A stretch of DNA of 42,500 bases from Glandiceps talaboti (taxonomy: Eukaryota; Hemichordata; Enteropneusta; Spengelidae), in NCBI RefSeq assembly GCF_964340395.1, contig NC_135565.1:5196642-5239141 (forward strand), in the 5' to 3' direction. The notes below the pieces were generated by a model. The model saw only the letters and a list, made by a program, of their open reading frames with translations. It did not search any database and was not told the DNA's origin. Shown piece by piece: positions 42,376 to 42,500 of the stretch. Position numbers and translations under genes: made by a program. Position 1 is the first letter of the stretch. Each line of letters begins with the position of its first letter.

Positions 42376-42500
42376 GTATGTACTAGTACATGTATGTGTG
42401 TATGTATGTATGTATGTATGTATGTATGTATGTATGTATGTATGTATGTGATAGAACCAATTACGTGTACGTAAACTCCAGTCATCATAACGTATAACGA
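42376..42500. repeat. (ATGT)n continuation after E5
   Basis: The tetranucleotide array resumes (about 42392-42448), consistent with E5 having inserted into a single ATGT array. No exon of the CYP4 gene is seen before the window ends. Confidence 0.7.

Overview
This is eukaryotic nuclear DNA. It has spliced genes with GT-AG introns, a histone gene with a classic metazoan promoter, cytochrome P450 family 4 genes, a tRNA-derived SINE, an L1-like LINE, hAT-like DNA elements and abundant micro- and minisatellites. The gene content (CYP4, H2A.X-like histone, single-exon GT77-like glycosyltransferases) and the very repeat-rich, AT-rich introns suggest an invertebrate metazoan. A non-vertebrate deuterostome such as a hemichordate or cephalochordate would fit, but the species cannot be fixed from the sequence alone.

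Layout. (1) 1-3300: a two-exon H2A.X-like histone gene on the minus strand (1965-3109), with TATA, E2F, octamer and CCAAT elements at 3190-3265. A diverged copy of its 3' flank lies further upstream (about 3590-3785). (2) 4430-14257: a complete nine-exon CYP4 gene on the plus strand whose exons add up to 526 codons plus stop. Its introns hold a 37-bp and a 19-bp minisatellite, a (CT)79 tract, foldback elements, a SINE with a 12-bp target-site duplication and a TIR element. (3) 14258-16824: intergenic DNA with (ATGT)n arrays. (4) 16825 to beyond the right edge: a second CYP4 gene, of which exons 1-3 are visible (16825-17040, 17949-18096, 37621-37793). Its second intron is about 19.5 kb.

That intron contains a 3.5-kb array of a 57-bp minisatellite, carrying twice a 225-227-bp palindromic hAT-like element. 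It also contains a tandem triplication of an intronless, membrane-anchored GT77-like glycosyltransferase gene on the opposite strand. Copies A and C are open. Copy B has one in-frame TAG. Four direct copies (E1-E4) of a CAG...CTG-ended mobile element alternate with the three genes. The flank pattern says the triplication arose by unequal recombination between element copies on either side of one gene. A fifth copy (E5), inverted and split by a 5'-truncated L1-like LINE, lies downstream of CYP4 exon 3.

The two CYP4 genes are tandem paralogues, probably microsomal fatty-acid or eicosanoid hydroxylases. Their third exons share a 92-nt core with only three differences, while exons 1 and 2 are strongly diverged. 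The splice donor of exon 3 in the second gene has been amplified into a 35-bp minisatellite that recreates an acceptor, an 18-nt micro-exon and a donor in most units. I see no bacterial-type system, CRISPR array or complete autonomous transposon.
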